DNA of 64,000 nucleotides, from the NCBI GenBank assembly GCA_037013685.1, contig CM072894.1, positions 5,396,841-5,460,840 on the forward strand. Direction: 5' to 3'. The notes beneath the pieces are model-generated. The model saw only the letters and a list, made by a program, of their open reading frames with translations. It did no database searches and had not been told where the DNA came from. The position numbers and the translations under genes are program-made. This document shows, in pieces, positions 52,893 to 64,000 of the stretch. The DNA comes from Acridotheres tristis (lineage: Eukaryota; Chordata; Aves; Passeriformes; Sturnidae). The stretch's first letter is position 1. Each line of letters opens with the position of its first letter.

Positions 52893-55800
52893 ATATGGAG
52901 CTTCCCAGTAGAGACTTTTCCATAGAGATATTCCTGATATTTTACAATAATTCATCCCTACATGACTTGGTTCTCTCATTTTACACAGAACAAATTGCAA
53001 TGTCTTTATAAGTCTCTCTGGTGTACATCGTTGTTAAATTTGGGCATTTTTTTCATAGTATGCATTATCAGGCATAAACAAACATTACAACAATTTGCCA
53101 GACAATCATAAAATGATTCTACACTGTGCAATGTTTTAAACTTTGAGAAGGAAATTAATTTGCATACATCCCTGGTGCATTATAAAGGATTAGCTAAAGC
53201 TATTTCTGTGTAATGTAATTCTTTTAGCTCATTTTCGTGCAGGGGCAAATCCAGGCTTGAATAAATTGCTCCCTGCAAATAATTTGCTCAAGTCTAGTTG
53301 TGGGAACAGCTCTTAAAGAATTTACAATAGAAAACTAATTTTCTTAAATCGGCCAACGTGGTATCTCAGGATTTCCTCTATTTGTTTTGCATATCTTTAG
53401 TCCCTTATGTTTGTTTATGCTAAAACTGGGTTTTCACACTTTGTTTTCTCAGAAATAAACTGAAGAAAAAAGTCTGAACCAGGTGTGTAGAGCTGTGTTT
53501 GAGTTGCTTGTGACCATTTGATGGTTGCTTGTCTCAGAAATGTCTCTATTTGGCACCTATAGGCTTAGTTATCAGAAAATGACTTATTTTAAAAACATCT
53601 CCAGTTGAGAGGAGTGTGTTACCAGTACTGTGCATTTTTAGGAGCTAAGTGCTCTTTCCTATTCTGATTAATTAAGTGGTATGTGATAGATAAATAATCT
53701 TCACAGTTTTATCAGACTTCATGAAGTATTGAGGACAGAAAGGCTGATATCCTTTGCCATAAAATACTAATTGATGATTGGTGTATAACTTCATTTTTTA
53801 CCTCTTGAATGTATAGCATACATGTTTTGAGCAAAATTAAAGAAAACATATCTCTTAACCTTATTTTGAGATACCTATGCATAAAAAAATGCTACAAGAA
53901 ATTTCCAATACAGCATCTCTCAACCTTTTCAGAGCAAGCTTCTTCTCTTTTCCTTTGCCTTGGATCTCTTCTGCCCAGCTCCTGTGCACCTGTGACATGT
54001 ACCTGGCTGGTTGGTAACTGCTGGGAGCCAACCCACACCCCCCAAAACGCCTCAGCAGGGCAGCCAGGCAAGGCTATAGCCTGTCATTGCTCAGGTTGGG
54101 AAAAAAGATTAGAAAAATCCACTGGGGCTCACAGAGGTTATAGAGGACAGCCAGAAACAGCCTCCAGCTGTATCCAGGGAATACTTCTGTTTTCTGAAGG
54201 GCTGCCAAGAGAGGGAGAAAGCATTTTGGAGTTGTTCTCACTGTGTACTTGTGGAATGCCAGTTAATAGCCAGAGCTGATTTAGGCTCTACTGCATACAA
54301 CAATTTGGTTTTATGATGCATGTAGATCCCTACTTATTATATATTCTCATAGATGAGAAATATATAGAAATACATGCAAAAATGATTTCTTACTCCATGT
54401 GTTCCTATATCAAAATTTATTTCGTAATCAAATTAGATGACAAACATAATGAAGGAGATAGTCGTGTATGTTAATGGTGGCTCTGTTTATTTTACTTGGT
54501 AGTGATTAATTGTCTTTTATTTTGGATTTTAATGTGTCAGTGTTTTAAAGTAATCTAATCTATTTAATATGGAGATATAAAGTGCCATTTAAGAACCAGC
54601 AGAATTCTCTCTTTTAATTCACATTTTCCCACTGGCAAGTTTTTCAAGCCTTACTTTTACAAATAAAAGGGATGGATTTAATTTAAAGTACTTACAATTG
54701 TGATGAAATTGCTTTTCTGATTTTTGAATGAAGTGAATCTCTTATATTTGAGCTGAGATGAAAGTCATGATTTCCACCTCCAAACGGTGAATCTTCAATA
54801 TATTGCATCAATGAAGCCAAATCTCAGAGAACTGTCAGCATTTCCTAGTAATGTCACTGATTCTTCACTTTGGTCTGTATCTTCCCTAAGTAGTAACATC
54901 CACATCAGGAATCTCTGCTTGCTGTGCTGCATCCTGGGGTTCCCCATGGCACTGATGCTCTGGCTTTACTGCTTCCAGCTCCTTGTAGGACAGTCAGTAT
55001 TACTGGAAATATATTGGAAACATCCAAGTGACTTATTGGTCAACAGACTGAGAGATTTAAAGGGGATTGGAGCTTTGGAGCAGTGGCTTTGGCTTGGCAG
55101 ATCTGGAATTGAGCTTTCCCAAAAATGCCGTGCCTCGGGAAGAAGGCAGAGGACAGAACGTGAGTGCAGAGCATCAGAGTGTTTGGGGGCAAATGGTTTA
55201 CTCAGTCAAATTCTTCTTTCCCGGGGCAGCTCTGCTGTGCTCTAGAGAGGGCTTTTTTTTGTAACTGGCTGACATTTTTCTTCAATAAATTGAGAATTAG
55301 ACTCTGTGAACTTGCAGTCTGTATGGCTTGTGAGGCTGTGAACACATTGTAATAGACTGTGTCTCTGGAGAAAAAATCCTAGGGAAAAATACCAACTTCT
55401 GTAATCTGTGCCACATGTAGTTTATACTAGACTGAAATGCCTCTGGTTCTGCTGCTCTGCAGGATTTGCTGAGCTCTGAGGTATGCCTCATCAAATTCCT
55501 GTGGCATTCAAATCACCATTGTAATCACCTGCTGCTTTCCCAATAAGCTGACCAAAATAAATGTCATTTGTTCCACTGTGTGCCTCTACTGTGCCTCAAA
55601 CATAATACTTCTTTTCTTCACTAAACTTTTTTCCCTTTATCATTCACAGGCAATGATTGATATTGTGGGGTTTTTTTCTAATTTACTTTTTTTTTTCCTT
55701 TTATCTTTACCCAAAATATTTTAGCATTTGACTTTCACAAGATGCCTTAGATCAGTTTTTAAATATATTTATATTCGGCTGTGACCCTCTCCCTGCTTGT

Positions 55801-58800
55801 CCTTTAGGCAGATGTGGGGCATCATCTCTGATCCAGGTGATAGTCATGTAATGGCTCACAGTGATAACTAATTTTTCAGGAGAAGGTTCACCTGCTGGCA
55901 GCAATCCCTTTCCTCTCACTGCCCCACTTACCACCAGTTCTTTTATCATCCTTTTGTCTCAGCCTTTAAAAGGTGAGAAGCTGTACAAGATCTATGAATG
56001 CTTATGTGTGCTCAGTGAGGGTTGTAGTTCCTTCTTTAACTTGCTTTTGCATATCAGTGGTTTTTTCAGTGCTTTATTTGAAAAATTTGCGTTAAATGAA
56101 ATACAGATTTATTTATTTCACCTTAAATTGTACAATGACTCTTCAGGAAACAGCACATAACTCAACTGGTCTGTAATTCCAAAATGGTCTTTCACTGGAT
56201 CAAATGTGATATAATGAGCCAGGACTGATAAAAGAATTGGATTTAAGGAGTACTTGTCTAGGACCTAGGCAAAGAAATTCCTGGTGTGTAGTTTAAATAT
56301 TTATTCTTTCTCATTAAAGTGGAGCTGAGAGTAAACATTGGCTACAGTTGGTTTTCGGTTGTAACCACTATATATATTCAAAGATATTTTGTACAGAACA
56401 AGCTGATCCAGAAGTTGTATCTGCCAAAAATCTGCACAACAAAAGTAGAATGACTTCTGATTTCACTTGCTGCTTTAGAACTGTATAATGGAAATTTTTC
56501 AGTGGTGTATATTTCCCATCTGCTTATTGTTCATTTGAAGGAGACATAAGGTTTCTTATTGTGTTTTTAATGGAATATGCATCCATACATCCTTCAGAAC
56601 AAGGAACTGTAACCTAATCCATAGCTTGATTGATGAACTCCAGGATTCATCTCTGCACATGTTACTTGCACAGAGAAATTGGGTGCTGTGATGCTGACAT
56701 GTCCAGACTTCAAACAATTTGAAATTACAAATGCAATAAGCAAAAGAAAATGGACTGTTGGGCTGTGTTTTATGGAATGAGTTGGAGCATCTCTGAAAAT
56801 CAGTCATGAAATTAATAATTCTTTTGTCCTCCCACTTTATGTACATTTTTAGTAGCAACTGTGAATTCTTTATTCTTTTTGATTTGACACCATTTTAAGA
56901 TTAATTAAACGTCTTCTGCTTTAACTTTTAAACTCATTATTTTTAGCTGCATATTGACATTTTTTTTGTTTGGAGAAATGTGTTCTTGAATGGCTGCCAA
57001 TAAAACTTTTCTCCTAGATGCCATTCTTGTCATCACTTATTGTTCCCTCATCACCCTGGACAGAAAAATAACTGTAGTTATCCCATCACCATTTGTACTG
57101 AGGTTCTGACCTACTAATAGAATGCTTTTCTTCCAAAAAATATTCTTAATGTAGCTGATGTATTACTTTCTGGGATTTTACAGGGTGATTTCTCCCTCAG
57201 ATCTTGTCCCCTAAATGGTTTATGTCCCTAGGGAGCTTGTGACCTGCCTTATTTTAGTGGTGCTTCACTTTTTTCCTCTGTTCTATTGATTTAGGAATTT
57301 CAACACTTTCTTCCCTCTTTCCACAACCCTCCAAACAGGCAGAAAGTAAAGAAAGTGTGCTGTGCTCAGCCAGCCTATTCTTTAGCATTAAGATGTCCTT
57401 TGTGCTTCCCTGTGCCCAGGTTAATTTAGGTCATGTGTGCTGCTTCTGATGTGTTTCAAGTGTGAGTTTTCTGGTTTCTTAATTTTCCAGTCTACAGCTG
57501 AACATACCAACAACATCAGTTGAAACCTGTGTAATACAACAAAAAATGCTATTAATTGTTCTTGCTCCTAACTTTTGCTTTTCACCAGTTTCACAAAATA
57601 ATCTAAATACCTTCCATTAAAAATAATATAATTTAAAGCTGATGGGTTTTCTTATTCTTCACTCCTTGTTATGATTCACAGCCTATCTTCTCATGTAACC
57701 ATATCCATATAGTAAGGCAGTGGCAAAAGGCCATGTGGATGCTTCAATTCTTTTTGCACAAGACTTGTTATTCCTAACGATCTCGCCTTCTATTTTTTTT
57801 TTCCCTATAAGATTCTGTGTTGGTCAGTTTGTCTTCTACTAGTAACTTTGAATTAATTTGGATAGGAAGAAAAAGAGTGAGCAAGATGGAGGGATTGAAA
57901 GTAGCTCTGATAAGGTAAGGGAAAAATGCTTTTTAATTTTTTTTAATTACAGAATCTGTATCTGCATGTGAATAAAATAAAGGTCTTGACAGCAGTGACT
58001 GCAAAAGGGTATGAGTAGAAGCCCCATTACAGAAATGTTAAATTGATAATACCAGAGCAAATGGAAATGTTACACTTGCATATTTCTCAAGAATGCAAGT
58101 ATTTTAAAGCACTTGGGTGAAGGGAAGGTCAGGTTTACATCATGTGTTCCTTTCTTTGAGAATGAAACAGCTGGATAGATTTCCTCCCTCACCCAGGGTC
58201 CTGAATGTCACAAGACTGTACCAAATATTGTGTTTGATACAGACTTTAGTCTTCAGATTTGGGCAGGGAATTTTTTCTTTGCACTAATTCATTGCTGAAG
58301 CTGGCAAGGAGGTATTTACCCATAAGTTCTTCCTTTTTATAGAGTTAAATATTACTCCTATGTGACTGATACACAAAATAAATCATTCTAATAATGCACA
58401 GGCCCTCCAATTGTTTGCTGACCGTGCAGGAATAGAGGCAGCCAAAGAGTAATGGATGAATTTGGTCAGTGCTCTAGCTGATGAAAAGCACCTTGGCATA
58501 GATGATTCTCCCTGATCCCCTTTTCCCATTTTACACTCTTTATTCTTACTATGGCTTCACGTGTGGTGTAGATGTGGTGTCCTGAGGAGTGGGACTGCCC
58601 TGTCATTACAGATTGTGTTATTCACTAAACTTGACCTAATACTTTAGTCCTGAAAGTGAAACCTCGTGAAGAAATACTGTGCTAGTGCACAAGCAGTGAA
58701 GAGATCAAGTTTACATTGCCTGGAGGGTAGATTCTAACTGAAATGGAGTTGAGATATGGGGGCAGCCCAAGCCTTGGTGAAGAAGGATGCAAGTCCTGAT

Positions 58801-59190
58801 CCATTTTGTTCCAGCTCTTCATGTTTGGGGTGGTAACTGTAGTGGCTGTGAGTCACTGAGGCTTATGTGAATCACATTTCATTCTAATTTTTCCTGTGTG
58901 CAGACTTTTCCCCTCTGGGAAGGGTTGGCTCCACCTTGCAGAAGCAGCTGAAATAGGGCTGAAGTTGGGCACTATTAGCCATGTCCAACATGTCTTGTTT
59001 GGGAAGTTTCTGTTGTAGCAGAAAACAAGATATGCAAGGTATGGTTTTTTGTCCATGTGACTGCAATAGCTTTTAGAGGACCTTGACTACCAAAAAACAT
59101 GTGAAAACTTTGGCTAAGAAGGGGAACCATTGAGTAATATTCCTACATTGGTTGGAAGAACTAAAGATTCCCTCTGGTCCTCTTTCCCTC
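52893..59190. other. Non-coding AT-rich stretch between CR1 and LTR 3
   Basis: No gene is recognised. Frames of about 150 codons at 53809-54279 and 54787-55245 have no domains or family resemblance. A weak exon-like pair of splice sites surrounds 57812-57914. An octamer lies at 53158-53165. Block 53040-53330 is AT-rich with several TAAT cores. Confidence 0.5.
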
Positions 59191-59740
59191 TGTTGTGGTT
59201 TAACCAAGCCCCAGGTAGCTGCTTGCTCACTCCCTGACCAGTGGGTATGGGGAGAGGGTCAGAACAGTAAAAGCCAGAAAACTCATGGGTGGGCATAAAA
59301 GCAATTTAATAGGAAGAGCAAAAGCTGTGCACAAAAGTAAAAAAGAAACAAGGAATTAATTCCCTGCTTCCCATGGGCAGACAGGTGTTCAGCCATCTCC
59401 AGGAGAGCATGGGCCTGTCCCACAGAACAGTGTCTTGGGAAGACAAACATCATTGTTACACATGTCCCTCGCTTCCTCTTTCTTTCCCCCACTTCATATA
59501 CTGAGTATGTTGCCAAAAGGTCTGGAAGCTCTCTTCCATCAGTGTGAATCACCTGTCCCAGCTGTGTCTCCTCCCAAAGAGAAAGAAAGCCAGGAAAAGC
59601 TTTAGCTCTGTGTAAGCCCTGCTCAAAAACTGTGAAAACATTTCTGTATTAAAAATTCTGTGTTCAGCACAAATCCAAAACACAGCCCCATACCAGGCAG
59701 TGGGAAGAAAATTCACCCTACCCCAGCCAGAACCAGCACA
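59191..59740 (-). mobile_element. Solo LTR of a widespread avian endogenous retrovirus, 550 bp
   Basis: The element begins TGTTGTGGTTTAACCAAGCC and ends ACCAGCACA. The identical 5-bp target duplication CCCTC flanks it at 59186-59190 and 59741-59745. Read on the minus strand, it matches an LTR I know as common across bird genomes. It starts with a TGT...CTGGTT...GGCTGGG block and then has GTTTTGGATTTG. A CAGTATATGAAG TATA region follows (59494-59500, minus), then ATTAAA (59305-59310, minus) as the poly(A)-type signal. The 5-bp duplication suggests an ERVL-type integrase. I cannot give the library name with certainty. No internal retroviral sequence is present, so it is a recombination scar. 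Confidence 0.92.
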
Positions 59741-61724
59741 CCCTCCCAAAGCCATCACTCCAAGGGTCCTGACTCTCCATGGGAAAGCCTTTTCCAGTCA
59801 GGAAATGTGTTCCAGAGCTGTGTGAGTACAGCAAGGGAATCCACACTTGCCTCAGCATCCAAAGCTCCTAGACCTGGAGTAGAGGGGATGACATCTCAGG
59901 CACTAATATAGCTGAGCATCTCATGCTGGTACTTCTCATCTCTTCCTCTACTGGAATCTCTGATTTAGGGTTTCAATTTTTCCTTTAGAGTTTTCTGAAT
60001 CCTTTAGGTGTGACAACAACATACATGATAGAAAATGATATATTGCAGTTCAGTGTATTTTCTGCTAAGCTCATTTCAGCATGACATCAGATGAATCAGA
60101 TCTTAAATTTTCACCTGGTTGCTTTAAAGAGTTATCTTTTATTTAGTGTCTTGTAATGAAGCATTCTCTGTAACATCATGTGTCTGGGTCAGAAGAAGCC
60201 CAAGTCCAAAGCCTTTAATCTTCTTTTGCGAAAAGAGGACTCAAAGAAGCAAAAATGATGGGAATAAAATAAAACAGTTGTGAAAGTGCCAAATTGCCTG
60301 GCTCAGTCCTTAGGATAGAGCAATGTAAGTGCCTAACACATGAACATGCTTCTCTTTTTCCTGGACTGCTGATAATACTAGTTTTTTTTTTCTTAATGTA
60401 GATTTTGTGACTTTTTTCCTTTAAAGAAAAAATTCTGCTTATCCAAAAGTTTCAGCTCTGTCCCTGTCAGTCCTATAAGCATGATAGTGAGAAATGAGCC
60501 CACTGACTCTTCATTTATTGCAGGGCATTTGCAACATCTTTAATTTCTTACCATCCCAGCCATCACACTTTTGAAATTGAACATCTGCATCTGATAATGT
60601 TTGCATCCAGTGAAGATGGGTCTAACTTGTAAGACTATTTCCACTGTGGATGTACAATTAAATTTTTCTAATAGAAGTATCAATGGAAACCTTCCTGGAA
60701 TTGGTGTTCAGAGTTACCCTCATTGATTTTAATGATCTCATATTAATCTTCATTAATCTTTAAGCAACCCTAATACCAAAATAATTTAAAAAGTTTTCTT
60801 ATCAAGGAAAAATGATTTGATGCCTTGATAGCAAGAATCAAAGTAAATTTGATATGCAAGAATCTGTGCTGACTCTGGATTCCTGAGATTTTATCTTTAA
60901 ATGCTGAAGATAAAGTCTCAAATTAGTGGAGATTAGTTACCAGGAACTTCTGATTGAAGCATATTTGGAAAGCATAATCACTTACTTGTTCCTGAAAATT
61001 TAGTCCTCTCAGACCCTGATTTTGCAATTAATTTTTTGTCATCTTCTAAAAAAACCCGTTTTACTTTTTTTTATTATTTTTTTTAAGGGGCAGATTATTT
61101 TACTCCTTTTTGTATTTGAAATAATTAATTTTCAGTCCAAGAGGTTTACATAGCCTGGTAACTTCCTGCTACACCTTGTCTCATTGCCAAATCGGATTTT
61201 GCTTTTTCTTTGACAATCTGAATTCGTAAGGGAAAAAAAAAAAAATAGGTGAGCCTCAGGCATACAGTAAAACAGAAAGCAAACTTCTGAAGTAAAGTCC
61301 AAACATAAGAAGGATCAAAATCAACTGTTATTTCATGATGAAAGGTTGTTAAAATTACTGGAGGGCTCTCAAAGCACAATGTACTTCTGTCAGTATTTAT
61401 GTAATTCTGGACAAGTTACAAACAGTGTGTAAAAGACCTAAATTGTGATTAATTTCATCAAGCACTGACACAAAAAGCCCTTCCATGTTCGAGGCTTTTG
61501 GGAAACAACCCCCAACAGCCTGCTTCACAGTTCTTCCTTTCAAATAAGACAGGTATTACAAAAGAATGCTTGAAACTTTTAGGCTTTTTAAAATGAATTC
61601 TGGATTTGGGTGCTGATGGTTGCCTGAAATATAGGTCTAACTGATTTTGAGGTCATGAGACAGGGAGCCAGTAGCAAATGACTTCAATTAAAGCAAAAAC
61701 CAACAAAGTGATCCAGCAACTAAT

Positions 61725-61779
61725 AAAAGAAACTGTCTATGATATAAAAAGTCATTTTATACCGTAGACAGTTTCTTTT
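61725..61779. repeat. Near-perfect inverted repeat: 25-bp stem, 5-nt loop
   Basis: Arms 61725-61749 and 61755-61779 are reverse complements except at two positions, around the loop AGTCA (61750-61754). The left arm begins AAAAGAAACTGTCTA and the right arm ends TAGACAGTTTCTTTT. In a transcript of either strand, one mismatch becomes a G-U wobble and the other stays unpaired. No target duplication flanks it. Possible origins are a template-switch (fold-back) mutation, a tiny fold-back element or a small-RNA hairpin. The loop is short for a typical microRNA precursor. Confidence 0.93.
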
Positions 61780-62522
61780 GAGAAGCTGTCTGGCAGTACA
61801 TTCCCATAAATTCAGGTGTTTCAAGAACTGTCCAAGTTTTATTCAGCAGTCTTATTCAAATGGAAGCCCTTCACAAAATTTCAGCAGTACTTTCCTCATT
61901 CATCAAATACTTGCTGAGCTTTTCACTACAAAAATAAAAGCTTTTGTTTTAGCTTAAATCTGAGCTGAGTGTGCTCATCTGAATGTCTGATTTGCAGAGA
62001 ATCCTGAACTTCTAGAGCAGGAAATGGAGAGTTGGAAATTAATAGCAATCAGGTGCAGTTGAGTTGAATGGTGAATGTGCCCTTTTGGAAGCGTGGAGGG
62101 TATGAACATGTGAAAACCATCAGTGAAACATTGCAAAACATCAGAGCAGTGGGAATTCTAAGCAGCCCTGGGATGTTTTTTGGTGGCTCTCCTCTTGTAT
62201 CCTTAGGGGCTTACAGGTCTCTTAGTTTTAAGTCTCCTGGTCCTCTTGGAGTCACACAAATTTTAGAGAGGTTTTGGTTTTCCACTGCCAGGCAATGAAG
62301 TATTTTGGTTATAATACTGCAGCCCCAGAGCTCCCAAGTGGAGAATTATACATAGATCCTTCAATATATGGCTATACTACAGTCACTTGTGGATGCAGTG
62401 ATAACACCAGTGATAGAGCTGTAGTTTATTATATGGTATAGTATTTATTTGTTATAGTTCTTTTAGTTAAATATTTGTAGATGCTTACCTGATCTGTTAT
62501 TTTTTTTTGCTTTGTTTGATAT

Positions 62523-62566
62523 AAATGCCTTATATACTTATAGAAATGCCTTATAAATGCCTTATA
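62523..62566. repeat. Three copies of a 12-bp word
   Basis: AAATGCCTTATA occurs at 62523-62534, 62544-62555 and 62555-62566, the last two overlapping by one base. This is a local slippage repeat. Confidence 0.9.
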
Positions 62567-63336
62567 ATGTATTGCTATCATGGATTCAGTAGTATCTATG
62601 AACTTTGATCCTGTTTTCTTTGATAATGAGCAGTGTTTCTCTAAGCTGACTGTGGGGATTTCAAGCCTTTGTGAGTGGGTTACTGCCTGCCTGATGATGG
62701 TGCTCAGAGGTAGTGTCTGCTAAAGCTGTGGCTTTGCTTCTTTTCTTCCAATCCTGAAACTATTAGTAGTCTGCTCATTTTACAGAATTCCAGGCTGTTG
62801 TATTCTAAGCTGTGCCCTGCACAGTTTCCAGCTCGTGAGTTTTAATCTGTGTCTGTCTGAGAAGTTTTAATTGATCTGACATCCAAAATGCAAGAAAATA
62901 CTGTTTTCTTTGTGTAAATTACTTTGGAATCAGGTGTGGCTATTCTTGTGGGAGGTTTCCCTTCCGCTTTGGAATACTTGAAGAAATAACTACAAATTAA
63001 CAAACAAGAAGCTCAACTCTCTCCAACAGTGCTTTGCATGACTTAGTGTCTGAGCAGGGCTTTGGGGCTGTGTAGTGTCAGTAACTTATCCAAATGTGGA
63101 TGCTGTGTATAACAAATAACTCCTCTAGAGGCTGTTGTAGCAGACCTTGTAAGTAATTACTCGAACACTTTTCACTGCCTTCCCTCTCTTGCTTGTCTGC
63201 CTCTTGCTTGCAAACAGAAAGCACACTGAAAACTGGCCTAGCAGGGCTTGCATACTGAATATGCAATTCAATTACTTGCTGAATAACAGGTTTCCATCTA
63301 CAAAAAGGGCAAAATCAGCTGTATTAAGATTGCAGC

Positions 63337-63358
63337 TTTTTTTTTTTTTTTTTTTTTT
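63337..63358. repeat. T22 run
   Basis: Twenty-two uninterrupted T. It could be a minus-strand poly(A) tail, but no AATAAA lies just to its right and no target duplication was found, so it is called simple sequence. Confidence 0.92.
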
Positions 63359-63562
63359 AATACAACAATGGCAGAGTTTTCTAGACTTGCCTGATTCCTT
63401 ATGTCCTAGAGTTTGGAAACGTTTCTTTGTCCCCCACAAGTCCACTGGGATGTTGTGTGGTGGTGTCCCTGAGAGGCTGCCCTGCACTGGGATATGTCCT
63501 AAACACCTGCACTGAAAAGCTGCTGGAAACTGGTGGGCACCACTGCTAAATTAAGTATTTCA

Positions 63563-63584
63563 TTTATTTATTTATTTATTTATT
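63563..63584. repeat. (TTTA)n microsatellite
   Basis: About five and a half TTTA units without interruption, likely length-variable. Confidence 0.95.
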
Positions 63585-64000
63585 GACTTTTAGAGGTCCA
63601 AAAAAATTAACAGCATCCTGCCAACCTGTCACTACTTGTGAATGCTCTGCTTAGACAGATGCCTGAGAGGGAGGAGAGGGAGCTCAGGTGGAAAAGGAAC
63701 CTCTGACAGAGAGAAAATGTTAATTCAGTTTTTTTTTTCCTGCATCATGTCAGCTTTGATTTCTTCTTCATCTTTGTCTACTTCCTTAAATTATCTGCCA
63801 TAATTGTGCAAGTGGCCTGAATGAATGAAGGCTTTGCCTAATTAAATACTGAAAGACTGAAATGCAGGTATAATCTGATTATCCAAGCAAAATGACAAAT
63901 TCAAAATAACGTGCAAGTGATTGGTGTGACCTATTGAACCCAAATTTAGCTTGTTGGTTGTCTTACAGATACTGCATTGACTAAAACTGACAGCACCTTG

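Larger units (their letters stand above)
59746..64000. other. Non-coding AT-rich stretch to the window end
   Basis: No gene is recognised. It holds the hairpin at 61725-61779, a three-copy 12-bp word at 62523-62566, a T22 run and a TTTA microsatellite. Frames of up to about 108 codons have no family features, and the longest reads through the T22 run. Confidence 0.55.

Noticed and set aside
53809..54279. 156-codon open frame, plus strand
   Set aside because: Low-information sequence with no family resemblance and no supporting signals.
54787..55245. 152-codon open frame with a hydrophobic stretch, plus strand
   Set aside because: The hydrophobic run is short and isolated. There are no matching exons around it and no known family.
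59149..59182. GGTTGGAAGA and CTCTGGTCC words just left of LTR 3 that recall a CR1 3' end
   Set aside because: Only about 30 bp with gaps and no extension. Too short to call.
1..64000. CRISPR arrays, operons, phage or plasmid genes, rRNA and tRNA genes
   Set aside because: No regularly spaced repeats, no dense coding, and no tRNA B-box or rRNA core words seen. The repeats show this is bird nuclear DNA.

Overview
This is a 64 kb piece of vertebrate nuclear DNA, almost certainly from a bird and probably a passerine. The evidence is the repeats. There is a clear CR1 LINE 3' end at 52.5 kb and a small CR1 scrap at 27.9 kb. There are also three solo endogenous-retrovirus LTRs, two of which I recognise as bird (songbird-type) LTR families. 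The rest is AT-rich, CpG-poor, and dotted with T-runs and short microsatellites. No operon-like gene packing, rRNA, tRNA, CRISPR array or prokaryotic signal is visible.

No protein-coding gene can be supported. The longest open frames are under about 180 codons, show no recognisable domain, and are about what chance gives in AT-rich DNA of this length. The window is best read as a gene desert or the inside of a very long intron. The layout is: 1-6.5 kb unique AT-rich DNA; 6.5-7.1 kb two A/C-rich tracts; 9.978-10.395 kb solo LTR 1 (6-bp target duplication); 16.503-17.173 kb solo LTR 2 (5-bp duplication, internal 40-bp tandem repeat); about 18.1-18.4 kb a doubtful decayed LTR; 23.75 kb a doubtful MIR-like scrap; 27.17-27.34 kb a third A/C-rich tract; 27.88-27.95 kb CR1 scrap; 32.3-32.7 kb a small GC-richer patch; 37.27-37.41 kb the best exon-like segment; 41-54 kb AT-rich DNA with repeated octamer (POU) sites; 52.53-52.89 kb CR1; 59.19-59.74 kb solo LTR 3 (5-bp duplication); 61.725-61.779 kb a near-perfect 25-bp-stem hairpin.

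All five confidently oriented retroelements lie on the minus strand. In vertebrate introns, antisense LTRs and LINEs are the tolerated orientation, so this hints at a transcription unit running on the plus strand. The exon-like segment at 37.27 kb, also plus, fits but does not prove it. The items most worth checking are the hairpin at 61.7 kb, the 37.27 kb exon candidate, the octamer cluster and the orientation bias. I found no convincing new biological system.
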